Source: Pseudomonas sediminis (GTDB lineage: Bacteria > Pseudomonadota > Gammaproteobacteria > Pseudomonadales > Pseudomonadaceae). From it: 64,000 nucleotides of DNA. This document shows, in pieces, positions 37,054 to 45,845 of the stretch (its first letter is position 1; every line of letters begins with the position of its first letter). The DNA lies in the NCBI RefSeq assembly GCF_002741105.1, contig NZ_NIQU01000001.1, positions 1,054,001 through 1,118,000 on the forward strand. The letters run 5' to 3'. The position numbers and the translations under genes are program-made. Below the pieces are notes generated by a model. It made no database searches. It saw only the letters and a program-made list of their open reading frames with translations, and was not told where the DNA came from.

Positions 37054-38289
37054 ATGCGCAATATTCTGGTCATTGAAGACAGTCCACTGGTACTGAAGAT
37101 CCTCGAACATCTGTTTCGCCAGGAAACCGATCTGGAGCCGATCTTCTGTGCCTCGCTGGCAGAAGCCGAAGTGATGCTGGAAACCTCGGCCGCGCTGTTC
37201 TTCGCCGCCATCGTCGACCTGCACCTGCCCGATGCACCGGACGGCGAGAGCGTCGACCTGGTGATGCGCTATAACCTGCCGTGCATCGTGCTCAGTGGCA
37301 GTTACAACGAGCAGCGCCGTGATGATCTGCTGATGAAAGGCGTGGTCGACTACGTGCTCAAGGAAAGCCAGCACTCCTACGAGTATGCCTTCCGCCTGCT
37401 GCACCGGCTCGATCACAACAGTCACATCAAGATTCTCATCGCCGACGACTCCACCGCGCAGCGCCACTACATTCGCCACATTCTCGAGCCGCACCACTAC
37501 CAGATCATCGAAGCCAGCGACGGCAAGGAGACGCTGCGCCAGCTGAACGAGCACCCTGACCTCGACCTGCTGGTCCTCGACCATGCCATGCCCGGCGTCA
37601 GCGGTTTCGAGCTGGTCAAACTGCTGCGGCAGAAACTGCGCCTCAATGACCTGATCATCATCGGCGTGTCCGCCGACCCCAAGGGCTCGCTCAGTGCGCA
37701 GTTCATCAAGCACGGCGCCGATGACTTCCTGCGCAAACCCTTCTGCCCTGAAGAGCTGAATTGCCGGGTGATGTCGACCCTGGAGCGACGCGACCTGCTG
37801 CGCGCATTGAAGAAGGCCGCGCAGTTCGATGCCCTGACCGGCCTGAACAACCGCCGCGCCTTCTACGAGCAAGGCATGCAGATACTGCAGAAGGCGCAAC
37901 GGGAAAGTCGCGAGGTCAGCGTGGCGATGCTCGATCTCGATCACTTCAAGCAGATCAACGATGGCTTCGGTCATGCCAGCGGCGACAGCGCCCTGGTGGT
38001 GTTCGCCCGAGCCATGAGCACTGCCTTCCCCGACATGCTGCTGGGCCGCCTGGGCGGTGAGGAATTTGCCCTGCTCACCCTGCACGGCGCGGAGCATGTG
38101 GTGCAGGCACTGGATAAACTGCGCCGACAGTGCGCCGGCCTGCACTACGCCGTTGGTGCGCCTGCGCTATCGTTCAGCGCCGGCCTTTACCAGGGTGAAC
38201 CCGAAGACCTAGAAAGCCTGCTGCACGAGGCCGACATTCGCCTGTATCGCGCCAAGCAGCAGGGCCGTGCCCGCACCGTACTGAGCTGA
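37054..38289 (+). CDS. Two-receiver response regulator diguanylate cyclase
   Basis: A cytoplasmic response regulator predicted to make cyclic di-GMP. The 411-residue product has receiver 1 (about 3-120) with Asp55 and Lys103, receiver 2 (about 124-245) with Asp176 and Lys228, and a GGDEF domain (about 255-411) with the active motif GGEEF at 334-338. Both receivers keep the phosphoryl-accepting aspartate. There is no RxxD inhibitory motif five residues before GGEEF, so product feedback by that route is not expected. The layout is like P. aeruginosa PA4843 (gcbA/adcA), but I do not assign the symbol. No kinase is adjacent. Confidence 0.88.
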   Translation: MRNILVIEDSPLVLKILEHLFRQETDLEPIFCASLAEAEVMLETSAALFFAAIVDLHLPDAPDGESVDLVMRYNLPCIVLSGSYNEQRRDDLLMKGVVDYVLKESQHSYEYAFRLLHRLDHNSHIKILIADDSTAQRHYIRHILEPHHYQIIEASDGKETLRQLNEHPDLDLLVLDHAMPGVSGFELVKLLRQKLRLNDLIIIGVSADPKGSLSAQFIKHGADDFLRKPFCPEELNCRVMSTLERRDLLRALKKAAQFDALTGLNNRRAFYEQGMQILQKAQRESREVSVAMLDLDHFKQINDGFGHASGDSALVVFARAMSTAFPDMLLGRLGGEEFALLTLHGAEHVVQALDKLRRQCAGLHYAVGAPALSFSAGLYQGEPEDLESLLHEADIRLYRAKQQGRARTVLS

Positions 38290-39021
38290 TCAGGGACCGT
38301 GGCGCTTCAATGTCGCGGCATAGCTGCCGTCTTCGCTCATGGATTGAATCGCCGCATCGAAACGCCGGGCAATATCGCGATGCTGTGGATGGCTACGGCG
38401 TATCAGGATATGCAGACCGTTCTCGCTCAGCGGCAGTGGCAGAAACTCCAGCTCATCACGAATGCTGCTCAGTGTGCGCCCGAGCATGTAGCGCGCGACC
38501 AGCTCATCCTCCAGTGCCAGTTGCACGCGCCCGGCATGCAGCATACGCGCGGCGATCTCGAAACTGCCGACCCCGACCTTGAGCAACTGCGGGTCGCTGT
38601 CGAACTCCTTGGAATAGGCATACCCCCTGACCACCGCGATGCTGTGCGAGTAGAGGTCAGCAAGGGTCTCGAAGCGAATGTTGCTGCCCTTGCGCTGCAT
38701 GAAGCGGATGCGATTGACCAGATAGGGCTGGGAGAAATAACCGTACTCGGTGCGATCGGCGCTATACCAGGCGTTGATCAGCACATCGTAATCCCCGCGT
38801 TTGAGCCCTAACACAGCACGCTCCCAGGGCACCTCCACATAACTGGTGGTGTAGCCAGCGCGGGCCAGCGCCTGCTCCACCAGATCACTGGCCAGCCCCT
38901 TGCCGGGCAAGCGTTGATCATTGAACGGCGGCCAGGGGTCGGCCACCAGACGCAAAAGCTCAGCCGAGGCCGATGCCGGCGACAGCAGCAAGAGCAATAG
39001 CCAGGCACGCACGACGGTCAT
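38290..39021 (-). CDS. Periplasmic amino-acid-type solute-binding protein
   Basis: A 243-residue protein of the bacterial extracellular solute-binding family 3. A signal peptide covers about residues 1-20, followed by LRLVADPWPPFNDQ and GLASDLVEQALARAG, typical of this fold. No transporter subunits are adjacent, so it may be a stand-alone sensor or an orphan receptor. Similar proteins are common in Pseudomonas with unknown ligands. The start at 39021 (MTVVRAWLLLLLLS) gives a clean signal peptide; the frame beyond it reads into a MITE-like element. Its TGA directly abuts the TGA of the convergent diguanylate cyclase. Confidence 0.82.
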   Translation of the reverse strand: MTVVRAWLLLLLLSPASASAELLRLVADPWPPFNDQRLPGKGLASDLVEQALARAGYTTSYVEVPWERAVLGLKRGDYDVLINAWYSADRTEYGYFSQPYLVNRIRFMQRKGSNIRFETLADLYSHSIAVVRGYAYSKEFDSDPQLLKVGVGSFEIAARMLHAGRVQLALEDELVARYMLGRTLSSIRDELEFLPLPLSENGLHILIRRSHPQHRDIARRFDAAIQSMSEDGSYAATLKRHGP

Positions 39022-39050
39022 GAGTGGAAATCCATCCGAAATGATCAGTT

Positions 39051-39197
39051 CTAGGCTCTGTACGAAAAGTGCCTGCGCTCGGTGATGCTTCGTTAAAAAC
39101 GGGTTCGGAATGCTCATTTACAGCTCGTAAACTCCGCTTCCTCACCCGTTTTTGCCTCGCCTGACCTTCGCTCGACGACTTTTCGTACAAACCCTAG
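39051..39197. repeat. MITE-like element B (147 bp)
   Basis: The terminal 20 bases, CTAGGCTCTGTACGAAAAGT, match the reverse complement of the other end at 18 of 20 positions. The core CGTTAAAAACGGGTTCGGAA, continuing TGCTCATTTACA, is shared with element C read on the other strand. Confidence 0.7.
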
Positions 39198-39223
39198 TGA
39201 TAGCAGGCACAACGCCACTCGTC

Positions 39224-39245
39224 ACTGTCTCATATCTGAGACAGT
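39224..39245. promoter_or_regulatory. Palindromic operator-like site
   Basis: ACTGTCTCA and TGAGACAGT arms (9 bp, perfect) around TATC, 127 bases before the flavoprotein GTG start. The size suits a dimeric regulator; none is encoded next to it. Confidence 0.5.
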
Positions 39246-39371
39246 CATTCGCAGTGTGCCCTTCTTGCCAGTAGCGCGCTGACAGAAGCGTCGGCACAGA
39301 GCGGTTCGGGTAAACTTCAGCGGTTTTCGCGCGGCGATGGCTGCGTCAGCAGATTCACCTGAGGACATCCC

Positions 39372-40556
39372 GTGTTGCAAACCGACGTATTGATCATCGG
39401 CGCAGGGGCCGCCGGCCTGATGTGCGCAGCCAGTGCAGCTGCCCGTGGTCGCCGCGTGCTGGTGCTCGACCACGCCAACAAGGCCGGCAAGAAGATCCTC
39501 ATGTCCGGCGGCGGGCGCTGCAACTTCACCAACATGTATTGCGAGCCGAGCAACTTCCTCTCCGGCAACCCGCACTTCTGCAAATCCGCCCTGGCGCGCT
39601 TCACCCAATGGGACTTCATCGGCCTGGTGGCCAAGCATGGCGTGCCGTATCACGAGAAGAAACTCGGCCAGCTGTTCTGCGATAACAAGTCCAGCGACAT
39701 CCTCGAACTGCTGCTGGCCGAGTGCGCAGAAGCAGGCGCAGAGATCCGCCTCGACACCGCCGTGCAAGGCATCGAGAAAACCGACGCCGGCTTCTGCCTG
39801 CAAACCGATCTCGGCGCCGTGGCCTGCCAGTCGCTGGTGATCGCCACCGGCGGGCTGTCGATTCCGACCCTGGGCGCCACCGGCTTCGGCTATCAGGTGG
39901 CCAGACAATTCGGCCACGAACTGCTACCAACCCGCGCCGGGCTGGTGCCGTTCACCCTCACCGATCCACAACTCAAGGCGCTGTGCACCGAGCTGTCCGG
40001 CACTTCGGTGGAGGATTGCCGGGTAAGCTGCAATGGCCAGAGCTTCGTCGAGAACATCCTCTTCACCCACCGCGGCCTGTCCGGGCCGGCGATCCTGCAG
40101 ATTTCGTCCTACTGGCAGCCGGGCGATACCGTGCACATCGACCTGCTGCCGCACATCGACCTGCCTGAATGGCTGGCGACGCAACAGCGCGAGCGCGGCA
40201 ACAGCGAGCTGAAAACCCTGCTGGCCGAGCTGTTCACCAAGAAGATGGCGACCCTGCTGGTCGACGCCTGGTTCAGCAACAAACCCCTCAAGCAGTACAC
40301 GCCTGGCGAGCTCAAGGCGATCGCCGAGCACCTGGCCGACTGGCAACTGGTGCCGGCCGGTACCGAGGGCTACCGTACCGCCGAGGTAACCCTGGGCGGG
40401 GTGAACACCGACGAGGTGTCGTCGAAGACGCTGGAATCGCTCAAGGTGCCGGGGCTTTATTTCATCGGCGAAGTGCTGGACGTCACCGGTCACCTCGGCG
40501 GCTTCAACTTCCAGTGGGCCTGGGCTTCGGGCTACGCCGCCGCGCAATACGTCTGA
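39372..40556 (+). CDS. BaiN/HI0933-family FAD-dependent flavoprotein
   Basis: A 394-residue flavoprotein of the HI0933/BaiN family, annotated as NAD(P)/FAD-dependent oxidoreductase; the physiological substrate is not established. The N-terminal dinucleotide fold VLIIGAGAAGLMCAASAAARG is followed by KILMSGGGRCNFTN, which is diagnostic of this family. The C-terminal segment GLYFIGEVLDVTGHLGGFNFQWAWASG closes the FAD site. The start is GTG at 39372, with TGAGGA upstream. It is a single-gene unit upstream of the SLC13-type permease, with 109 bp between them. Confidence 0.86.
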   Translation: MLQTDVLIIGAGAAGLMCAASAAARGRRVLVLDHANKAGKKILMSGGGRCNFTNMYCEPSNFLSGNPHFCKSALARFTQWDFIGLVAKHGVPYHEKKLGQLFCDNKSSDILELLLAECAEAGAEIRLDTAVQGIEKTDAGFCLQTDLGAVACQSLVIATGGLSIPTLGATGFGYQVARQFGHELLPTRAGLVPFTLTDPQLKALCTELSGTSVEDCRVSCNGQSFVENILFTHRGLSGPAILQISSYWQPGDTVHIDLLPHIDLPEWLATQQRERGNSELKTLLAELFTKKMATLLVDAWFSNKPLKQYTPGELKAIAEHLADWQLVPAGTEGYRTAEVTLGGVNTDEVSSKTLESLKVPGLYFIGEVLDVTGHLGGFNFQWAWASGYAAAQYV

Positions 40557-40665
40557 GACAAAATTTTGCGCACCATTTGAAGGCGCGCCGGGAACTGCCG
40601 GCGCGGCGCAGACTCTGCTGTGAACAGCCTATGCAACGCTGCAATCACAGGGATGACGCCGCATC

Positions 40666-42477
40666 ATGACGTTCGAACAAGGCCTGATCTTCGCCATTCT
40701 AATCGCCAGCATGGGCTTGTTCATCTGGGGCCGCTGGCGCCACGATGTGGTCGCACTGGGGGCGCTGCTGGCCTGCGTGATCGTCGGCATCGTGCCAGAC
40801 CGCGACGCCTTCGCTGGTTTCGGTCACCCGGCAGTGATCACCGTTGCCTGCGTGCTGGTGCTCAGCCATGGCCTGCAGCGCACTGGCGCGGTCAATCGCC
40901 TGGCGCAACGCCTGCTGCCCAGCGGCGCGGGCGCTCTAGTGTCTATCGCCGCGTTGACCAGCCTGGGGGCGCTGCTCTCGGCGTTCATGAACAACGTCGG
41001 CGCCCTCGCCCTGCTGATGCCCATCGCCCTGCAGATTTCCGCGCGCCTGGAGCTGCCGCCAGGGCGCGTGCTGATGCCGCTGGCCTTCGGCACCATCCTC
41101 GGCGGCATGACCACACTGATCGGCACACCGCCAAACCTGATCGTCTCCAGCTTCCGCGCCCAGCATGGCGGTGGCCCCTTCGAAATGTTCGACTTCAGCC
41201 CGGTCGGCGTGGCCGTGGCGCTGGCCGGCGTGCTGTTCATCAGCCTGCTCGGTTGGCGCCTGGTGCCCAAGCGCGAAGTGGGCAGCGCCGCCAGCTTCGA
41301 CACCGGCCATTACCTGACCGAGGCGCGGGTCAAGGCAGGTGGCAAGGCCGAGGGCAAGACCCTGCGCGAGATCGAACAGCTGCTCGATGAAGCCGACGCA
41401 CAGGTGGTGGCCATGGTGCGCAACAAGCTGCGCCTGACTGCCCCCAACCCGCGACGCGTGCTGCAGGCCGATGACGTGCTGGTGATTGAGGCCGATCCAG
41501 CAGAGCTGGGCGAAGTGCTCGGCAAGCTGGACCTGCTTCTGGAAGCAGAACGCGAAGCCAGGGAAGCTGAGCAACAGGATGACAAGAACGGTGATACCGA
41601 GAAGAAAGCCAGCAACGACGAAGATCGTGCAATGCAGGAGCTGCTGGTCAAACCTGACTCCTCGCTGATCGGTCGCTCCGCCAGCAGCACGCGCTTACGC
41701 AGCCGCTACTCCATCAACCTGCTGGCCATCTCACGGCAGAGCCATCGCTCGATCAAACGCCTGCGCTCGACTCTGATCCAGGGTGGTGACGTGCTGCTGA
41801 TGCAGGGCAGCGCCGAGGATATCGGTGAGTTCGCCAACGACTACGACTGTGTGCCGCTGGCCGCACGCACCATCAACATTCCCGATCCACGTCAGGCCAA
41901 CCTGGCCCTTGGCATCATGATCCTGGCCATCGTCGCGGCGGCCTTTGGTCTGCTGCCCACGGCGATCGCATTCGCCTGTGGGGTGCTGGCCTACATGCTG
42001 CTGCGCCTGGTGCCGCTGCGGGCCGTCTACGAGTCCATCGACTGGCCGGTGATCGTACTGCTCGGCGCGTTGATCCCGGTGGCTGGGGCGATGTCCAGCA
42101 CAGGCGCGGCCGACCTGCTGGCACGGGTGCTGATGGAAAATCTGGCACAGGGCAACGCCATCATCACTCTGACCCTGTTGCTGGTGGTGACCATGACCCT
42201 GTCGGATTTCATGAACAACGCGGCAACCGCAGCGGTGATGTGCCCGATTGCGCTGAGCGCCGCTAGCCAACTCGGCGTCAGCCCGGACGCGCTGTTGATG
42301 GCAGTGGCCATCGGCGCCTCATGCTCGTTCCTCACGCCCATCGGCCATCAGAACAACACCCTGATTCTAAGCCCTGGCGGTTTTCGCTTCGGCGACTATT
42401 GGCGCCTGGGGTTGCCGCTGGAGATCCTGGTGGTGCTGGTCAGCATCCCGTTGCTGCTCTGGGTCTGGCCGCTGTAA
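40666..42477 (+). CDS. SLC13/DASS-type anion permease with TrkA-C insert
   Basis: A 603-residue inner-membrane transporter of the SLC13 class. Paired hairpin motifs mark the two repeats: MNNVGA with TLIGTPPNLIV in the first half, and MNNAATA with TPIGHQNNTLI in the second. Between the halves are TrkA-C (RCK_C) regulatory domains, about residues 205-400. They are split by a charged, low-complexity linker rich in Glu, Asp, Lys and Gln (about 285-325). Substrates in this class are sulfate, phosphate-like or dicarboxylate anions; I cannot choose. It is transcribed alone and ends 41 bases from the convergent ald. Confidence 0.83.
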   Translation: MTFEQGLIFAILIASMGLFIWGRWRHDVVALGALLACVIVGIVPDRDAFAGFGHPAVITVACVLVLSHGLQRTGAVNRLAQRLLPSGAGALVSIAALTSLGALLSAFMNNVGALALLMPIALQISARLELPPGRVLMPLAFGTILGGMTTLIGTPPNLIVSSFRAQHGGGPFEMFDFSPVGVAVALAGVLFISLLGWRLVPKREVGSAASFDTGHYLTEARVKAGGKAEGKTLREIEQLLDEADAQVVAMVRNKLRLTAPNPRRVLQADDVLVIEADPAELGEVLGKLDLLLEAEREAREAEQQDDKNGDTEKKASNDEDRAMQELLVKPDSSLIGRSASSTRLRSRYSINLLAISRQSHRSIKRLRSTLIQGGDVLLMQGSAEDIGEFANDYDCVPLAARTINIPDPRQANLALGIMILAIVAAAFGLLPTAIAFACGVLAYMLLRLVPLRAVYESIDWPVIVLLGALIPVAGAMSSTGAADLLARVLMENLAQGNAIITLTLLLVVTMTLSDFMNNAATAAVMCPIALSAASQLGVSPDALLMAVAIGASCSFLTPIGHQNNTLILSPGGFRFGDYWRLGLPLEILVVLVSIPLLLWVWPL

Positions 42478-42518
42478 TTAGCCGCCAGACTACCTATCGC
42501 ACCGGGGCCCGCCCTGCC

Positions 42519-43640
42519 TCAGAGCTGCTCGATCACGCTGGCCGGCGACTGAAAACGTAGGTCGTGCGCCTCGGCGACACTGGCGCAGGTGATGATGCCG
42601 CGCGCGACATTGAGGCCAGCGAGCAGGTGGGGATCCTCCTGCAAGGCTCGTCGCGTACCCTTTTGCGCCAGCGCCACGACGAACGGTAGCGTGGCGTTGT
42701 TGAGTGCCAGGGTCGAGGTGCGCGCCACCGCACCCGGCATGTTGGCCACGCAGTAATGCACCACATCATCGACCACATAGGTGGGCTCGGCATGGGTAGT
42801 GGCGCGCGAGGTTTCGGCGCAACCGCCCTGGTCGATGGCGACATCCACCAGCACTGCGCCCACCTTCATCTGCCGCACCATCTCCGCAGTGATCAGCTTG
42901 GGTGCGGCGGCGCCGGGAATCAGTACCCCGCCAATCACCAGATCAGCAGCCAACACCTGCTCGCGCACCGCCGCGCGGGTGGAATAGAGCGTGTTGATGC
43001 GATTGCCATACTGGGCATCGAGCCGGCGCAGTGCGTCGACGCTCTTGTCCAGCACCGTGACATCGGCGCCAAGGCCAACCGCCATGGCCAGGGCATGGCT
43101 ACCGACCACGCCGCCACCGAGAATCACCACCTTGCCCGGCGCCACGCCCGGCACACCGCCCAGCAGGACGCCGCGCCCACCGCGGGCCTTTTCCAGGCAA
43201 CCGGCGCCGGCCTGGATCGACATGCGTCCGGCCACTTCTGACATCGGCGCCAACAAAGGCAGGCGCCCCTGTGCATCGGTCACCGTTTCATAGGCGATAC
43301 AGGTGGCACCGCCGGCCATCAGCTCTTCGGTCTGCGCCCGGTCCGGCGCCAGGTGCAGGTAGGTGAACAGCGTATGGTGGGAACGCAACCTGGCGCGTTC
43401 CACCGCCAACGGTTCCTTGACCTTGACGATCAACTGCCCCTGCTGGAACACCTCGGCCGAGCTCTTCGCGACATGCGCACCGGCCTCAAGGTAATCCTCA
43501 TCGGCGAAACCGATGGCGGCGCCTGCATGGGTTTCGATCCACACCTCATGACCGAGCGCGCTCAGCTCGGCCACCGACTGCGGCGTGAGACCGACGCGGT
43601 ATTCGTGGTTCTTGATTTCCTTGGGTACGCCGATTCGCAT
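42519..43640 (-). CDS. ald: Alanine dehydrogenase
   Basis: Interconverts L-alanine and pyruvate plus ammonia with NAD(H). The 373-residue product begins [20 protein letters not shown], the family signature. It has the nucleotide-binding [22 protein letters not shown] segment near residue 170, and the end [15 protein letters not shown] is usual. I start it at 43640 because GGAG lies six bases upstream; the ATG at 43652 precedes that site. It is a single-gene unit here, with no adjacent Lrp/AsnC regulator, which is often linked to ald in other bacteria. Confidence 0.93.
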   Translation of the reverse strand: MRIGVPKEIKNHEYRVGLTPQSVAELSALGHEVWIETHAGAAIGFADEDYLEAGAHVAKSSAEVFQQGQLIVKVKEPLAVERARLRSHHTLFTYLHLAPDRAQTEELMAGGATCIAYETVTDAQGRLPLLAPMSEVAGRMSIQAGAGCLEKARGGRGVLLGGVPGVAPGKVVILGGGVVGSHALAMAVGLGADVTVLDKSVDALRRLDAQYGNRINTLYSTRAAVREQVLAADLVIGGVLIPGAAAPKLITAEMVRQMKVGAVLVDVAIDQGGCAETSRATTHAEPTYVVDDVVHYCVANMPGAVARTSTLALNNATLPFVVALAQKGTRRALQEDPHLLAGLNVARGIITCASVAEAHDLRFQSPASVIEQL

Positions 43641-43732
43641 CACCATCTCCAACCATTGCGGGCCAACAGTCTGAAGTCTAGGAAAGCGTGAGCCGTATCA
43701 CAGGAAAATCCGCGAGAAAGTTCGCCCGTCCG

Positions 43733-44416
43733 TCACTGGCCGAACAGCAGGCGCCGCGCCTCGGCCGTGAGCAATGCCTGCGGATCGGCATTCACCTGCT
43801 CTACCAGCGCGTAGGCACGCTGCACCGCAGGGCGTGCATCGATGCATTCGAGCCAGGCGGCCATGTTGGGGAAATCCTCCAGCTTCTGCTGCTGCATCTT
43901 CCACAGCTTGGCCCAGGGATAGATGGCCATGTCGGCGATGGAGTAGTCCCCCGCCACGTAGTCACGCCCGGCCAGTTGGCGATCGAGCACGCCATAGAGG
44001 CGCGCGGTTTCCTTCACGTAGCGGTCGATGGCATAGGGGATCGGCTCCGGTGCGTAGCGCACGAAGTGATGAGTCTGCCCTGCCATCGGCCCGAGGCCGC
44101 CCATCTGCCAGTACAGCCACTGCAGCACGTCGAAGCGTGCCCGCGTCTCGCGCGGCAGGAACTGCCCGCTCTTGTCCGCCAGGTATTCGAGAATTGCCCC
44201 GGACTCGAACAGGGCGATGGGCTCGCCGCCATCGGCCGGCGCGTTATCGACGATGGCGGGAATGCGATTGTTCGGCGCGATCTTGAGAAACTCCGGCGCG
44301 AACTGTTCGCCCTTGCCGATGTGCACCGGGACAATACGGTAGTCGAGCCCGGCCTCCTCGAGAAAGATGCTGACCTTGTGGCCGTTGGGTGTGGTCCAGT
44401 AGTACAGGTCGATCAT
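43733..44416 (-). CDS. Glutathione S-transferase, YfcG/YghU-like
   Basis: A 227-residue cytosolic glutathione S-transferase with a thioredoxin-like N-terminal domain, starting MIDLYYWTTPNGHKVSIFLEE. The Thr/Asn pair matches the disulfide-bond oxidoreductase type (YfcG, YghU). The cis-proline motif NNRIPAIVD follows and the C-terminal domain is all-helical. The likely role is glutathione-dependent reduction or detoxification of electrophiles. Its start overlaps the end of the other GST gene by four bases, so the two are co-translated. A TetR gene upstream, with a matching operator-like site before the operon, probably controls it. Confidence 0.88.
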   Translation of the reverse strand: MIDLYYWTTPNGHKVSIFLEEAGLDYRIVPVHIGKGEQFAPEFLKIAPNNRIPAIVDNAPADGGEPIALFESGAILEYLADKSGQFLPRETRARFDVLQWLYWQMGGLGPMAGQTHHFVRYAPEPIPYAIDRYVKETARLYGVLDRQLAGRDYVAGDYSIADMAIYPWAKLWKMQQQKLEDFPNMAAWLECIDARPAVQRAYALVEQVNADPQALLTAEARRLLFGQ

Positions 44417-45114
44417 TGCTTTTCCTCCACGTGAATCACGGCCCGCTTGACCGGGCCGTGAGTCGCTTCATACGTCTGCAGGATGCGCGCGAACCAGGCG
44501 CCCAGCGCCGAATCGTCGGCCCAGGGTTGCGCGCCCAGGCACCATGCCCAGAACAACATGCCGGCCAGCAGGTAGTCGCAGCCGCCGGGCACCTGGCCTT
44601 CGAGGAAGGGCTGATCACGCAGCCACATTTCCAGTGGCGCCACGCCCTCACGGAACAGCCGCTCACCACCCTGCGGATCGGCGAACGCCTCCAGACTCAT
44701 GCCCAGCGCCTTCTCCCGGCTGCTGCGGAAATAGTCGCGATCAGCAGGGTCGATCACCTGCCAGACTCGCGGGATCAACATCTTCAACAGCGGCACGCGC
44801 ACCATGTGAAAACTCAGGCGCTCGACCAGCCGGGCGCGCTCGGTAGCCAACGCGTCACCGAGCAGAGGCTGCTGCGGATAACGCTGGTCGAGGTAGGCGA
44901 AAATGGCCAGGCTGTCATGCACGGTTTCACCGTCATCGATCAGTACCGGCACCAGCTTCTGCCCGGAAAAGGCGATCAGCTCCTTGTCGGTGAAGCGTGT
45001 CGGCCGGCTCTGCCAGTCCAGCCCTTTGTGCGCCAGCGCCAGGCGCACGCGCCAGCAGTAGGGCGAAAACACCAGCTCAGGGTCGGCGCCGCACAGCTCG
45101 AACAATTCCCGCAT
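44413..45114 (-). CDS. Glutathione S-transferase family protein
   Basis: A 233-residue GST-like protein with an N-terminal thioredoxin fold (ELCGADPELVFSPYCWRVRLALAHKG) containing a cysteine in the SPYCW context. The motif KLVPVLIDDGETVHDSLAIFAYL follows, then a helical C-terminal domain. The cysteine in place of a Ser/Tyr catalytic residue suggests an omega/beta-like thiol transferase, not a classical conjugating GST. It is first of a two-gene operon; the second gene starts inside its stop. The promoter-proximal site ACCAGTCAGTCCA at 45131-45143 is shared with the TetR promoter region. Confidence 0.82.
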   Translation of the reverse strand: MRELFELCGADPELVFSPYCWRVRLALAHKGLDWQSRPTRFTDKELIAFSGQKLVPVLIDDGETVHDSLAIFAYLDQRYPQQPLLGDALATERARLVERLSFHMVRVPLLKMLIPRVWQVIDPADRDYFRSSREKALGMSLEAFADPQGGERLFREGVAPLEMWLRDQPFLEGQVPGGCDYLLAGMLFWAWCLGAQPWADDSALGAWFARILQTYEATHGPVKRAVIHVEEKQ

Positions 45115-45130
45115 ATCAGCTCCTTTAAAA

Positions 45131-45143
45131 ACCAGTCAGTCCA
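45131..45143. promoter_or_regulatory. TetR-type operator candidate before the GST operon
   Basis: ACCAGTCAGTCCA, 17 bases before the GST start, matches ACCAATCGGTCCA at 45788-45800 in 11 of 13 positions. It overlaps a second palindrome, GTCCA-GAAT-TGGAC (45139-45152). Confidence 0.6.
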
Positions 45144-45176
45144 GAATTGGACGAAGAAAAATCTGCGCAACACCGT

Positions 45177-45773
45177 TCATACGCACTCCAGGCTGGCCAT
45201 CACCACCGCCACGGTGGCGCGAATCGAGTCCGCTGGCACTGCGGATTTCACCTGGGTACGCAGCCCGCTCATCACGCACTGCAGGTAGCCGGCACGGGCC
45301 GCGAGGCCCTGAGCGTTGCTCAGCTCCCCGCAGGCCACGGCGCGTTCGAGCGCCTGCTGGAAAATCTGGCAGATGCCAGTCGTGGCCTGTTGCAGCACCG
45401 GCACCAGAGCCGGCTCCGACAAGGAGAATTCATTGGCGACGTTGACCAGCATGCAGCCCCGCGGCACGCCATCGGGGCCGTCGTCCTCCAGCACGCTGAG
45501 CAGGCGCTCGCGGATAAAGGCGAGCGGCGAGGCGCTGGCCTGCAACTGCTCCAGCAGCAGAGCGCGGCGCTGCGCCACATACAGGCTGAAGGCCGCGACG
45601 AACCAAGCCTGCTTGCTCGGATAGGTCTGATAGAGGCTGCTCTTGGACAGCCCGGTGGCCGCCTGCAGGTCCTGCAGCGACGCGGCTTCATAACCGCGCT
45701 GCCAGAACAGCTGCATGGCATTTTCCAGGGCCCGGTCCGGGCAGAAGTTTTTGGGGCGTCCACGTGTCGTCAT
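45177..45773 (-). CDS. TetR/AcrR-family regulator linked to the GST operon
   Basis: A 198-residue regulator with an N-terminal TetR helix-turn-helix (LQDLQAATGLSKSSLYQTYPSKQAWFVAA, about residues 32-60). The C-terminal domain contains RGCMLVNVANEF, the layout of the NemR/YxaF-like branch, in which a cysteine can sense electrophiles. It is encoded 62 bases upstream of the GST pair on the same strand, and matching operator-like sites lie before both units. It probably represses itself and the GSTs until a reactive compound appears. The divergent YccS-like gene may share the upstream site. These regulatory links are inference. Confidence 0.85.
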   Translation of the reverse strand: MTTRGRPKNFCPDRALENAMQLFWQRGYEAASLQDLQAATGLSKSSLYQTYPSKQAWFVAAFSLYVAQRRALLLEQLQASASPLAFIRERLLSVLEDDGPDGVPRGCMLVNVANEFSLSEPALVPVLQQATTGICQIFQQALERAVACGELSNAQGLAARAGYLQCVMSGLRTQVKSAVPADSIRATVAVVMASLECV

Positions 45774-45787
45774 ATGCCGAATTTAGA

Positions 45788-45800
45788 ACCAATCGGTCCA
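45788..45800. promoter_or_regulatory. TetR-type operator candidate before tetR and the YccS-like gene
   Basis: ACCAATCGGTCCA lies 14 bases from the regulator's start and 45 from the divergent YccS-like ATG. It is similar to the site before the GST operon. Confidence 0.6.
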
Positions 45801-45845
45801 AATAATCAACACGATCTGCGTACCGCTACCGATATCCAGTGACCG

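Larger units (their letters stand above)
39022..39371. promoter_or_regulatory. 350-bp divergent region with a MITE-like element and a palindrome
   Basis: Between the solute-binding protein (minus) and the flavoprotein (plus). It holds MITE-like element B (39051-39197) and a separate near-perfect palindrome at 39224-39245. No gene is supported. Confidence 0.55.
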
